DNA of 39,591 bases from CAZRGV01 sp964599655. Its GTDB lineage: Bacteria; Planctomycetota; Planctomycetia; Isosphaerales; Isosphaeraceae. A program made the translations under genes and the position numbers. Below, in pieces: positions 22,938 through 32,023 of the stretch (within the stretch, counting starts at the first letter, position 1; each line of letters starts with the position of its first letter). The notes below the pieces were generated by a model. It was not told the origin of the DNA and ran no database searches. It saw nothing but the letters and a program-made list of their open reading frames with translations. The stretch spans positions 1-39,591 of the forward strand of contig CAZRGV010000048.1 in the NCBI GenBank assembly GCA_964599655.1. The letters run 5' to 3'.

Positions 22938-24920
22938 ATGGACGAGGCAAACGTTGAGTGCGCGCCTGTCGAGCGGGGCGATTTGCTCCCACAGGCGGCG
23001 ATTGACGTGGAGAGAGACAATCTCACATTCCGTCCAATGTTCGTGTTCGCGCTCTCCATCTTCCTCGGCCTGATGGCGGGACTCGCGGAATTGGGCCTGG
23101 TCCTTGTTGGAAGAACCTTCCACGTACGACTTCTTGTAGACTCGATTCTCGATGGCCGCCATTTTTTCTGGATGATCCCGGTATCGTTGTTGTTGCTCTT
23201 CGGAACAATCGGTCTCCTTCTGGCGATCGTCACCGCACTGATGCCGAGAATCGCGCCCGTATTCTCTGTCTACTTGCTCGTATTTCTCATGTTCTTCTGT
23301 CCGCTTCTGGCGATTTCTCAAATCTACGGAATCGCCTGCGCGATCCTGGCGGCTGGTCTTGCGTCGCGTCTGGCACCCTGGATTCTCCGGGGAGGCCGGT
23401 CCATGGCCCGCGTTGTCCGGATCGGCGCGCCCGTGGGCGTGGGCCTGATCGTGTTGCTCGTGGGGCTCGCGTTCGGTCGGCCGGTGCTGGAGGAAGCCCG
23501 TGCCAAGAACCGATTACGCCCTCCGCCGAGTCATGCGCCCAATGTTTTGCTCATTGTCCTCGACACGGTCCGAGCCGATCATCTGACCCCCTACGGTTAC
23601 GATCGCGACACCACGCCGAACCTCGCGAAACTGGCCCGCGAAGGAATCCTGTTCGAATGGGCGAGGTCGACGGCGTCTTGGACATTACCTGCTCACGCGA
23701 GTCTGTTCACGGGAAGATGGCCGCATGAACTCTCGGCGGGCCCATCGAGCCCCCTGGACGCCTCCTACCCGACCTTGGCCGAATTCTTTAGATCGCACGG
23801 GTACGACACCGCGGGTTTTGTGGCGAACACGTTTTTTTGCAATAGCGACACGGGTCTGTCACGAGGCTTCGTTCACTACGAGGATTTCGTTCTGGCGCCG
23901 CTTGAGATCCTTCGAAGCTCGGGAATTGGCCGGCGAGTGGTTCGCCGCATCGTCCGCGACGCCGACTTCGCTCGGATGACTCGACCGCGAGCGTATTTCT
24001 TCCGAAAAGATGCCGCCAGGATCAATCGTGATTTTCTGGATTGGCAATCTCAACAAGGAGATCGTCCCTTCTTCGTTTTTTTGAACTACTACGATGCCCA
24101 CGACCCTTACATCCCTGATCGCAAATTCGAAGGGCACTTCGGGTTAAAGCCGTCGTCGCGCACCGACCTATCGATGCTCCGCGACTGGTATCTCCTCGAC
24201 AAAGCGAGTCTCACCCCGAGAGAAGTCGCTCTGGCTTGCGACGGCTACGATGATTGCCTCTATGCGCTCGACCATTACCTGGGGCAGCTTTTCGAGGAAT
24301 TGAAGCGTCGAGGGCTCTTCGAGAAGACCATCACGATCATCACGTCCGACCACGGAGAACACCTCGGAGAGCACGGTCTGTTCAGCCATGGGATCAGCCT
24401 CTACCGGCCGGAGCTCGATGTGCCGTTATTGATCATTGATCCCTATCACGACTCGAAGGGCCAACGCGTGAGCGAGCCTGTCAGTCTCCGTGATATTCCT
24501 GCGACGCTGGCCGACCTCGCTGGATTCGACGCGAGTTCCCCGTTTCCTGGAAGGTCGCTTCGACGCTTCTCGGACGTGCCACCTGGTCCAGGTCACGCAC
24601 GGGCAGAACCGATGCTTTCCGAGATCGATGCCCAGGTCGAAGCGTCGGCGAATCAAGGACGCGCGCCAGCCCATCGTGGTGCGCTCAAGGCGATTCTCGC
24701 CGAAGGGATGGTTTATATACGCAATGGTGATGGGGAGGAGGAACTCTACGACATCACGATCGACCCCACGGAGCAGAACAACCTCGCGACTTCGAAACGA
24801 GCTCAACCGACGCTGAGCCGCTTCCGTGGGCTGCTTGACCGACTCCTACTGAGTCCGACGCCTCCACGAGGGGCCACGGTACGTGCTCACCCGTCGCTAA
24901 GGTCTGCAGGGGCCGGATAG
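22938..24920 (+). CDS. membrane-anchored sulfatase-like AlkP-superfamily protein
   Basis: A 660-residue protein. About 30 polar residues are followed by five probable membrane helices (about 33-57, 75-100, 107-127, 129-148, 163-180), and a sulfatase-type catalytic domain starts near 200. It opens PNVLLIVLDTVRADHL (Asp209), with WTLPAHASLFTG where Thr249 replaces the Cys or Ser that becomes formylglycine in true sulfatases. Later motifs are FLNYYDAHDPY and TSDHGEHLGEHGLFSHG. Thr at the nucleophile position fits phosphate or phosphoglycerol transfer/hydrolysis, as in LTA-synthase-like proteins, more than sulfate ester cleavage. The catalytic domain should face the periplasm. Third enzyme of the operon, 60 bases after the second. 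GGGGCGAG precedes the ATG. Confidence 0.85.
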   Translation: MDEANVECAPVERGDLLPQAAIDVERDNLTFRPMFVFALSIFLGLMAGLAELGLVLVGRTFHVRLLVDSILDGRHFFWMIPVSLLLLFGTIGLLLAIVTALMPRIAPVFSVYLLVFLMFFCPLLAISQIYGIACAILAAGLASRLAPWILRGGRSMARVVRIGAPVGVGLIVLLVGLAFGRPVLEEARAKNRLRPPPSHAPNVLLIVLDTVRADHLTPYGYDRDTTPNLAKLAREGILFEWARSTASWTLPAHASLFTGRWPHELSAGPSSPLDASYPTLAEFFRSHGYDTAGFVANTFFCNSDTGLSRGFVHYEDFVLAPLEILRSSGIGRRVVRRIVRDADFARMTRPRAYFFRKDAARINRDFLDWQSQQGDRPFFVFLNYYDAHDPYIPDRKFEGHFGLKPSSRTDLSMLRDWYLLDKASLTPREVALACDGYDDCLYALDHYLGQLFEELKRRGLFEKTITIITSDHGEHLGEHGLFSHGISLYRPELDVPLLIIDPYHDSKGQRVSEPVSLRDIPATLADLAGFDASSPFPGRSLRRFSDVPPGPGHARAEPMLSEIDAQVEASANQGRAPAHRGALKAILAEGMVYIRNGDGEEELYDITIDPTEQNNLATSKRAQPTLSRFRGLLDRLLLSPTPPRGATVRAHPSLRSAGAG

Positions 24921-24967
24921 GTCGCCGGACAACCGCAGTTCGATGCTCGGCGTAACCCCGCGCGAAT

Positions 24968-25744
24968 TCAGGTGGATCGGGTGTCGTCATGACCCTGATA
25001 ACGCAGGACCCGGACCTCCTCCAGGAGGACCAGTCCGCCATCGACCATTTCGTCGAGCACCGGCAAGATTCGCGCGATCATGTCAGGCCGGTCAACAATC
25101 TCGATCCGCTCGGGCAAGTCGGAGGACAACCCCAGCACGTGGGCTCGGTGGATTCGCGAATGCTTGCCAAATCCCATGATTCCTCGGTAAAGCGTGGCCC
25201 CGGCCAGTCCCAGAGTTCGACACTGCTCAACGATCTCGACAGCCAGATTACGGCCATGCCAAGTATCGGAGCTGCCCAGATAGATTGTGAGCCGCTGAGC
25301 CTCGCCTTCGATCGACATGGTGGCCTCGGTCCCTTCGCTAGACGTCATTCCTTGCGGCGATCCCTCGAATCTCGGGGATTCTGACCTGGAACCACGGATC
25401 TCATCCGGCCGATTCTGATGATGGGCGTAACGAATCACACGGACCGGTTCAAGCGTAATCATTCCCTCCGAGATCATCTCGTCGAGTCGCAACATCAGTT
25501 CCTCGACTCGCTCGAAGGCGTCCGCCAACTCGACGACGACGGGAAGGTCATAGAACTCATAATCGCTCGATAAATCATGGATTCGATGGTGCGAGCCGTA
25601 GCTCAGATCCACGGAAAAGACCGAAGCGCCGGCCAGTTGCAAGGCGCGAGCAGTCTCGACGATTCTCTGGTAGAGGGGCTTACCCTTCCAGCGGTTCGAC
25701 GCATTGACGTAAATGCGAAGCAGGCAAGCCTGGGCCGGGATCAT
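24968..25744 (-). CDS. protein with two DUF190 domains
   Basis: A 258-residue protein made of two DUF190 units (about residues 5-105 and 145-250), each with LRIYVNASNRWKGKPLYQRI-like or LTIYLGSSDTWHGRNLAVEI-like starts, a Gly-Ala-x-hydrophobic turn and the H-R-I-H segment. A Ser/Glu-rich linker joins them. DUF190 has a PII-like ferredoxin fold and is found beside crcB, where it is presumed to regulate the fluoride channel. A fused pair is less usual than a single unit. I chose ATG 25744 because AGGAG sits 8 bases upstream. The gene follows crcB with a 17-base gap. Confidence 0.9.
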   Translation of the reverse strand: MIPAQACLLRIYVNASNRWKGKPLYQRIVETARALQLAGASVFSVDLSYGSHHRIHDLSSDYEFYDLPVVVELADAFERVEELMLRLDEMISEGMITLEPVRVIRYAHHQNRPDEIRGSRSESPRFEGSPQGMTSSEGTEATMSIEGEAQRLTIYLGSSDTWHGRNLAVEIVEQCRTLGLAGATLYRGIMGFGKHSRIHRAHVLGLSSDLPERIEIVDRPDMIARILPVLDEMVDGGLVLLEEVRVLRYQGHDDTRST

Positions 25745-25761
25745 CGAGGGCTCTCCTGCTT

Positions 25762-26268
25762 TCAAGATGACCTCGAGCGAGATCCGGGCGTGGCGGGCGG
25801 TGGTGCGACGACGCGATGAGACTCGGGCAAGGATCGCGCCGCTGGGGTGTCGTCGGGGCGAGCCTTGCGATCCTCAGCCGCCGCGGTCAGGCCTCGGGCG
25901 AGACTAATTCCGAGCATCACGGCAACGAAGCCCGCTCCGACACTGCCGGCCAGGTTTGCCACGGCAAGACCCGTCTCGCCACGTTCAAGGAGAGTCGCGG
26001 ACTCATACGCGAAGGTCGAAAACGTGGTGTAGCCACCCAGAAACCCGACCAGCAACAGCATCCGGACGTTCGGGTGCGGCAACCATCGAGCGAGCAGCAC
26101 TGTCAAGAAACCAATCGCGAACGAGCCCGAGACGTTGATCACGAAGGTGGCCCACGGAAACTGAGGACTGGCCCACTTGCTGATCCACACGCCCAGCCAG
26201 TAACGGGCGTTGACTCCCAGAACGCCTCCCGCAGACAGCGCAAGCACTCGACCCAGCATTGGCCCCAC
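25762..26268 (-). CDS. crcB: fluoride-selective channel CrcB/Fluc
   Basis: A 168-residue member of the Fluc family, small dimeric membrane channels that export fluoride. Four helices are visible, with GGVLGVNARYWLG, the filter segment INVSGSFAIGF and GFLGGYTTFSTFAYE, all canonical. The C-terminal 40 residues are an extra basic/Pro-rich tail. GTG at 26268 is chosen because AGGAGG (minus strand, 26277-26282) is 8 bases upstream; ATG 26259 is the alternative but too far from it. The upstream 200 bases do not show the usual fluoride riboswitch consensus (GGxGATGG), so regulation must differ. Confidence 0.93.
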   Translation of the reverse strand: MGPMLGRVLALSAGGVLGVNARYWLGVWISKWASPQFPWATFVINVSGSFAIGFLTVLLARWLPHPNVRMLLLVGFLGGYTTFSTFAYESATLLERGETGLAVANLAGSVGAGFVAVMLGISLARGLTAAAEDRKARPDDTPAARSLPESHRVVAPPPATPGSRSRSS

Positions 26269-26471
26269 AACACCTGCCTCCTCCCCTCGAAAGACTTTGG
26301 TCGACTATACTGGATTCTCTCGCCGTGGTCTCTACTCCAGAATCCGAATCGCGTGGTTGTGCCGGTCGCGCAGTCCAACTAGACCCGGATGCTGATCTCT
26401 GACATCATAAACCGTACGAAGGATCCACGTCTCCGCCAATTCAACCGGCCGTAGACAGAGGACGACGCTCG

Positions 26472-27806
26472 ATGCCTGGGATGATTCTCCGAGCGATCTG
26501 GCTCGCCGTGGCCCTGACCGGTGAGTCCGCTTCAATGCGTGATCCCCAACCCATGACGGTCAGGATCCCGCTCAACACGTCAGGTGATCTCGACATGGGC
26601 CGGGTTCTGGATCGCCTGGCCGAGATCGCGGGCGTTTCGTTGGCGAAGCCCGACCTGTCGCTGACGCTGCCCGTCCACGGATTGGCCGGGACGCTCACTC
26701 GTACCTTATTCAAAGAAGCGCTCGGACCAGAAGTCACCCTGGAGATCGAACCCGAGGCGTTGGTTTTTCAACTCGACGCGTCGTTGCTCGAGGCTGATCG
26801 CCTCCCACAATGGAAGGCTCGCCTCGAATCCCTGGCCACACGCGCGGAGCGCGAGGCGAAACGCAGGCTTCGTTACGGATTGTTTGCGCTCCCATCCTAC
26901 CAACCCAATGATCCCAATCGCCCGACGGTTTGTCTGATTCATGGATTGAATTCGACGTCCGGTTCCTTCGTTCACATGGTTCCGCTTCTCGAACAGGCCG
27001 GATTCGGTGTCGTTGTTTATGACTATCCCGACAACCAGGACCTCGACCTGAGTGCTCCCGCCTTCGTGCGAGATTGGAAGGCTTTTCGGAATCGCATGCA
27101 AGAAACCAGGCCTTGGGCCGTTATCACACACTCGATGGGTGGCCTGCTCGCGAGGTACTATGTTGAGGGAGACGACTACGATTCCGACGTCTCCGACCTA
27201 ATCCTCATCGGCCCACCGAATCAAGGCTCGGCGATCGCAGGCGTTCAGACACTCCTTCAACTGATCGAGGGGGTGCAAGCGATCAAGGCCCAGAAAACCG
27301 GGAACTTGAGAGCGCTAAGTGACGGTCTGGGTGAGTCGGCGGACGACTTGTTGCCGGGAAGCGCGTTTCTGAAGGTTTTGAATCATAGGCCGAGGCGCGC
27401 GGGCGTGCGTTACCACATTCTCGCGGGTGATTTGGGCTTCCTCTCGTCGCAGGCGAGACGAGACCTCGAAAGCCGCCTCGGTCTGGTCAGCCGTGGTGGA
27501 GGGCTCTTTGGAAACCTGACCCGCCTGGCGATCAGCGACCTTTCTCGACGCCTTGACGAGTTAACCGAGGGGCAGGGTGACGGCTGCGTCTCCGTTGCCT
27601 CGACACGGCTGGAGGGCGTCAGCGATCACGTGACCATTCATGCCAATCACGTTGAGTTGATCCGCGGTCCCCTCCTTTACCCGGAGCCGGGGCCGGTGGC
27701 CTGCATGCCATTCGTGCTCGATCGGCTGAAGGGCTCGGACCAGAAACCCGCCGAGAGATCAACTTCACGTCGATCGTCTCTTAAAAATCCTCCCGACATC
27801 GATTAA
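26472..27806 (+). CDS. alpha/beta-hydrolase, lipase/DUF676-like
   Basis: A 444-residue serine hydrolase. The N-terminus has a short hydrophobic stretch (MILRAIWLAVALTGESA), so export is possible. Residues 25-100 form a separate domain resembling secretin/STN-like or other short beta-alpha segments (VLDRLAEIAGVSLAKPDLSL). The hydrolase core begins with PTVCLIHGLNSTSGSF (oxyanion loop) and has the nucleophile elbow THSMGG, with a later DGCVSV Asp and the catalytic His probably in NHVEL. It resembles esterase/lipase families such as PGAP1/DUF676. Substrate is unknown. It starts a plus-strand run that ends at the DUF983 gene. Confidence 0.82.
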   Translation: MPGMILRAIWLAVALTGESASMRDPQPMTVRIPLNTSGDLDMGRVLDRLAEIAGVSLAKPDLSLTLPVHGLAGTLTRTLFKEALGPEVTLEIEPEALVFQLDASLLEADRLPQWKARLESLATRAEREAKRRLRYGLFALPSYQPNDPNRPTVCLIHGLNSTSGSFVHMVPLLEQAGFGVVVYDYPDNQDLDLSAPAFVRDWKAFRNRMQETRPWAVITHSMGGLLARYYVEGDDYDSDVSDLILIGPPNQGSAIAGVQTLLQLIEGVQAIKAQKTGNLRALSDGLGESADDLLPGSAFLKVLNHRPRRAGVRYHILAGDLGFLSSQARRDLESRLGLVSRGGGLFGNLTRLAISDLSRRLDELTEGQGDGCVSVASTRLEGVSDHVTIHANHVELIRGPLLYPEPGPVACMPFVLDRLKGSDQKPAERSTSRRSSLKNPPDID

Positions 27807-27905
27807 GCTCGATCCGCCCGAAGGGAACTCCCGTTCCGCCCTCTCCCCCTTCGGCCGTTCGCCCCCGCTTCCCCCGGCCGGTTTCCTTCAACAACGGATC
27901 GCGCC

Positions 27906-29417
27906 ATGGCGACGACCACCATCGAACCCAGCACAACCCGGCATCCCGCGGGCCTGTACGCCCTGTTCTTCACGGAGATGTGGGAACGGTTTAGCTACTA
28001 TGGCATGCGGGCCCTTCTGGTTCTCTACCTGACCAAGGCGATCGGGATGGATCGACCCGATGCCTTGAATATTTACGCCATTTACACCGGCCTGGTGTAC
28101 CTGACGCCCTTGATTGGAGGTCGGTTGGCCGATCGCTATCTCGGCCAGCGCAAGGCGGTGTTCATCGGCGGAATCCTCATGGCTCTCGGCCAGTTTGCCT
28201 TGACCCAGCCCAGTTGGCTCAACCTGGGTCTCGGCCTGCTCATCGTGGGGAACGGGTTCTTCAAACCGAACATCTCCACGATGGTGGGCGCGCTGTACCC
28301 CAAGGGAGATGTCCGTCGCGACGGGGCATATACCATCTTTTACATGGGCATTAATCTGGGTGCGTTTCTGGCCCCTCTGGTTTGCGGCCCGCTCGGCGAA
28401 CGCATCGGATGGGCGTACGGATTCGCGGCCGCCGGGGTGGGAATGCTTGTCGGCGTTCTCACGTTTGTTTTCACCCAAAGGTTACTCCAGGGAAGCGGGC
28501 TGCCCCCGGGGCGCGAAGCGGAGCTGGATGCTGGCCTCACCAAGGGGGACTGGATCGAGATCGCTCTCTACTCGGCCCTTGGCGTAGGATTCCTCGTCGT
28601 GGCGTTGAATTTCTGGCAATACCTCCAGCCACTCTGGTCTCCCTCCTGGCTTGCCAATGGACCGGTCGCCGTCCTCTATAAAGGGGCGATCCTCATTGTT
28701 GCTCTGGGAGCATTTCTCTATGCGACCGAGCCACCCAGGTCGAAGCGGGAACTCGACGCCACCCACGAGCCTTTGACTTTTGAGGACTGGCAACGAATCA
28801 TCGTCATTTTGATTATCAGTCTGTTTTCGGTCGTGTTCTGGATGGGCTTCGAGCAATCGGGGGGGACGCTCAATCTGTTCGCCGACGGAAAGACGAATCG
28901 GAACATCTTTGGATTTGATGTGCCCGCCTCGGTGTTCCAGGCCATCAATCCGGTGTTCATCATTGCCCTGGCGCCACTCTTCGCGATGCTCTGGACCTTC
29001 CTGGCGAGACGGAAATTCCCCTTGCCATCCGTCGCCAAGCAAGGCCTGGGACTGACCCTCCTGGGTGTCGCCTTCGGCGTCATGTACCTGGCGAACGAAG
29101 AAGCGAAATCGGGCAAGGTTTCGTCCTTCTGGCTAATCAGCGTGTATTTCATCTTCACGGTTGCCGAACTTTTTATCTCGCCCATCGGCCTGTCGCTGGT
29201 CAACAAGCTCGCGCCGGCGAAGCTGGCGTCGTTGATGATGGCGACCTGGTTCCTCTGCACGGCCGCGGCAAACTATCTCGCGGGAATCATGGAACACACG
29301 CTGGAGCCCTATCATCTGAACCTCTGGGCGTTTCTGGGCTTCATGGCGTTCGTTCCTGGCTTGCTGATGCTGGCGTTGACCCCGGTTCTGGTGAAGATGT
29401 CTCACGGCCGCGTTTAA
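27906..29417 (+). CDS. POT/PTR family proton-coupled peptide transporter
   Basis: A 503-residue proton-dependent oligopeptide transporter. The family signature E-x-x-E-R-F-x-Y-Y-G is at 24-33 (FTEMWERFSYYG), which couples protons and peptide. Later signatures include GGRLADRYLGQRK and GNGFFKPNIST, and about twelve to fourteen hydrophobic helices are visible. The protein imports di- and tripeptides into the cytoplasm. The secreted S9 peptidase that follows 38 bases later suggests the two work together in peptide use. ATG 27906 has no strong ribosome site. Confidence 0.93.
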   Translation: MATTTIEPSTTRHPAGLYALFFTEMWERFSYYGMRALLVLYLTKAIGMDRPDALNIYAIYTGLVYLTPLIGGRLADRYLGQRKAVFIGGILMALGQFALTQPSWLNLGLGLLIVGNGFFKPNISTMVGALYPKGDVRRDGAYTIFYMGINLGAFLAPLVCGPLGERIGWAYGFAAAGVGMLVGVLTFVFTQRLLQGSGLPPGREAELDAGLTKGDWIEIALYSALGVGFLVVALNFWQYLQPLWSPSWLANGPVAVLYKGAILIVALGAFLYATEPPRSKRELDATHEPLTFEDWQRIIVILIISLFSVVFWMGFEQSGGTLNLFADGKTNRNIFGFDVPASVFQAINPVFIIALAPLFAMLWTFLARRKFPLPSVAKQGLGLTLLGVAFGVMYLANEEAKSGKVSSFWLISVYFIFTVAELFISPIGLSLVNKLAPAKLASLMMATWFLCTAAANYLAGIMEHTLEPYHLNLWAFLGFMAFVPGLLMLALTPVLVKMSHGRV

Positions 29418-29455
29418 ACTTGTCCCCATTGTCCGCGTCGAAAGGGCGTTACGCC

Positions 29456-31552
29456 ATGCGATGGCTGCTCGGTCTGCTCGTTGTGCTGACTCTGGTCTCG
29501 CCCTTGTTCGCGGCGGGTCGGCCGATGACGGTGGACGACCTGCTCGCCGTCAAGTCGGTCTCGGACCCTCAGGTCTCGCCGGACGGTAAGCTCGTGGTTT
29601 ACGTCGTGTCGGAAGTCGATCGCGAGACCAACAAATCGACGAGCGACCTCTGGCTCGTGCCCGTCGACGGGGGTGAACCCAAGCGTCTGACCACGGCTCC
29701 GGGGAATGATTCGCATCCGCGATGGAGCCCCGACGGCAAGACGATTGCCTTCGCGTCGGATCGCGGCGGTTCGACGCAAGTCTGGCTGTTGCCCGTGGAT
29801 GGTGGCGAGGCGCGTGCCTTAACCAAACTGCCGATCGATATCTCAGGGCCGATCTGGTCTCCCAGGGGAGACAAGATCGCGTTCGCCGCCGAGGTCTATC
29901 CGGGAACGACTCCGGAGGAAACCGTCAGGCGAGACAAAGAGAAGGCGGAAAGCAAGAGCAAGGCGCGCGTCTTCGACTCGCTGATGATTCGCCACTGGAC
30001 GAGTTGGGATGAAGGCAAGCGCAGTCACCTCTTTATTTGCGACGCGAAAACCGGCGAGGCGAAGGATCTGACGCCCAACCTCGACGTGAACACGCCACCC
30101 AGGCCGTTCGGCGGATCGAGCGACTATACCTTCTCTCCTGACGGCAACGAACTGGCGTTCACCGCCGAACCCCGGAAAAACCCGGCCTGGTCGACCAATA
30201 CCGACATCTGGGTGGTCTCCTCCGAAGGCGGTGATCCCAAGAACTTGACGGCCGAGAATCGAGCGGCAGACGCCCAGCCATCGTACTCACCGAACGGCAC
30301 GTTCCTGGCCTACGTGAGCCAGGCTCGCGCCGGTTTCGAGGCGGATCTCTGGGTACTGAAGCTTCGTCATCTCGCAACGGGCCGCATCAGTGAAATCGGC
30401 GTTCAGCACGATCGTCCGATCCATTCGTTCTCGTGGACGGACAGCCACGGCATGCTCGCCACCATCGACGACCAGGGCACGGAGTCGATCGTCAAGATCC
30501 ACTTCGAATGGAAGGATGATGGGAGTGTCTCGCCAGGCACCGGGTTTCTCCGCGTGGTCGCTGGTGGAATGAACTCGTCGGTCCAGTCGGTCCATCGAGG
30601 CGGGGAAACCCTCGCGGTGTACGTCCGGAACACGGCGGACCGACCTTCCGAGATCTATCGATCCGAAACGAGAATGGGCTTACCACTGAACGAGAGCGGG
30701 GCGGGCAATGAGCCGATTCCACTGACTCATCACAATGATTCCCTGATCGCCGAGCTTGACTTGCCGAAAGCCGAGGGGTTCACGTTTGAGGGAGCCGACG
30801 GCGATCGAGTCTCCGGCTGGCTTCTCCGTCCGCCCGGGTTCGTCGAAAACAAGACCTACCCGGTGCTGTTCCTGATTCACGGCGGACCCCAGGGCTCCTG
30901 GCATGACGAATGGCACGCGCGCTGGAATTATCAGCTGTTCGCCGCGCCAGGTTATGCTCTGATCGCGATCAACCCACGTGGGTCAACCGGTTATGGCCAG
31001 AAGTTTACCGACCAGATCAGCCGAGACTGGACCGGACGTGTTTACGAGGACCTGATGAAGGGTCTCGACCACGCTTTGAAGACATACCGGTTTCTCGACG
31101 AGTCGCGAATGGCTGCCGCGGGTGGGTCTTACGGCGGTTTCATGGTCAACTGGATCGCCGGTCATTCGGACCGATTCCAGGCGCTGATTAGCCACGCTGG
31201 AATCTACGACCTGACGAGCATGAACGTCACGACGGAGGAACTCTGGTTCCCCGAGTGGGAGTTCGGAGGAAGCCCCTGGGAAACACCCGACATTCATCTC
31301 AAAATGTCTCCCAGCAGCTATGTACAGAACTTCCGAACGCCGACCCTGGTCCTCCACGGAGCGCTCGACTTCCGCGTTCCGGATGGCCAGGGACTCGCGA
31401 TGTTCACGGCCTTGCAGCGCATGGGCGTTCCAAGCCGTTTTGTCTTTTTTCCCGATGAAGGGCACTGGGTCTTGAAGCCGGCAAATCGTGTCGTCTGGTG
31501 GAATGAGGTCCACGCCTGGCTGGCAAAGTACATCGGTACAAAGCCCAGGTGA
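29456..31552 (+). CDS. secreted S9 family prolyl oligopeptidase/acylaminoacyl peptidase
   Basis: A 698-residue S9 peptidase. ATG 29456 begins a signal peptide (MRWLLGLLVVLTLVSPLFAA) preceded by AAAGGG; an upstream TTG at 29420 would not. Residues 25-400 are a beta-propeller with repeated SPDGK or WSPDGK-like WD40/TolB-type blades. Residues 430-698 hold the alpha/beta-hydrolase with HGGPQGSW, Ser558 in GGSYGG, Asp638 in GALDFRVP and His670 in DEGHWV, a complete triad. It would remove dipeptides or acylated residues from peptides outside the cytoplasm. The POT transporter gene lies just upstream; the stop overlaps the DUF983 start. Confidence 0.93.
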   Translation: MRWLLGLLVVLTLVSPLFAAGRPMTVDDLLAVKSVSDPQVSPDGKLVVYVVSEVDRETNKSTSDLWLVPVDGGEPKRLTTAPGNDSHPRWSPDGKTIAFASDRGGSTQVWLLPVDGGEARALTKLPIDISGPIWSPRGDKIAFAAEVYPGTTPEETVRRDKEKAESKSKARVFDSLMIRHWTSWDEGKRSHLFICDAKTGEAKDLTPNLDVNTPPRPFGGSSDYTFSPDGNELAFTAEPRKNPAWSTNTDIWVVSSEGGDPKNLTAENRAADAQPSYSPNGTFLAYVSQARAGFEADLWVLKLRHLATGRISEIGVQHDRPIHSFSWTDSHGMLATIDDQGTESIVKIHFEWKDDGSVSPGTGFLRVVAGGMNSSVQSVHRGGETLAVYVRNTADRPSEIYRSETRMGLPLNESGAGNEPIPLTHHNDSLIAELDLPKAEGFTFEGADGDRVSGWLLRPPGFVENKTYPVLFLIHGGPQGSWHDEWHARWNYQLFAAPGYALIAINPRGSTGYGQKFTDQISRDWTGRVYEDLMKGLDHALKTYRFLDESRMAAAGGSYGGFMVNWIAGHSDRFQALISHAGIYDLTSMNVTTEELWFPEWEFGGSPWETPDIHLKMSPSSYVQNFRTPTLVLHGALDFRVPDGQGLAMFTALQRMGVPSRFVFFPDEGHWVLKPANRVVWWNEVHAWLAKYIGTKPR

Positions 31553-31929
31553 TGCTCGTGAAAGAGGAAAGTCGATCGCGTCTCGCGACCATCTGTTCCT
31601 TGCGGTGCCCACGCTGCCGCACGGGGCCGATCTTCCGGAGTCTACTCGACATGAACAACGCATGCCCGCATTGCGGGCTCAAGTTCATGAGAGAGACTGG
31701 TTACTTCACGGGTGCGATGTATTTCAGCTACGCCCTGGGCATCCCAATCATCAGTGCTTTCACGTTGATCGCCTGGCTGGTCCTGCCGAGTTGGTCGCTC
31801 TGGCAACTCGTCCTTCTGGCCTGGCTTGCCTTCTTGCCACTGGTTCCACTCGTCTTTCGATACTCTCGAGTCCTCTGGATTCATTTCGATCGTTTCATCG
31901 ATCCCGAGGGGGATGATCATCTTCCTTGA
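31552..31929 (+). CDS. DUF983 zinc-ribbon membrane protein
   Basis: A 125-residue DUF983 protein: two CxxC pairs at 19-22 and 38-41 form a zinc ribbon (CPRC, CPHC) followed by two membrane helices (about 60-80, 86-104). Start ATG 31552 overlaps the peptidase stop as TGATG, implying coupling; a GTG three bases earlier is equivalent. Family function is not established. It is 94 bases before formate-THF ligase. Confidence 0.85.
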   Translation: MLVKEESRSRLATICSLRCPRCRTGPIFRSLLDMNNACPHCGLKFMRETGYFTGAMYFSYALGIPIISAFTLIAWLVLPSWSLWQLVLLAWLAFLPLVPLVFRYSRVLWIHFDRFIDPEGDDHLP

Positions 31930-32023
31930 ATTCCTTCACGGAAAAGGTTTTTCTCCCGTCGATCGACGAGTCTTTCTTTGAACGCTCAGACACGCCAGTT
32001 CCTGATTATGAGAGTTTCCCGAG

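Noticed and set aside
26269..26471. Fluoride riboswitch upstream of crcB
   Set aside because: The expected GGxGATGG core and paired elements were not found on the minus strand; recorded only as an absence.
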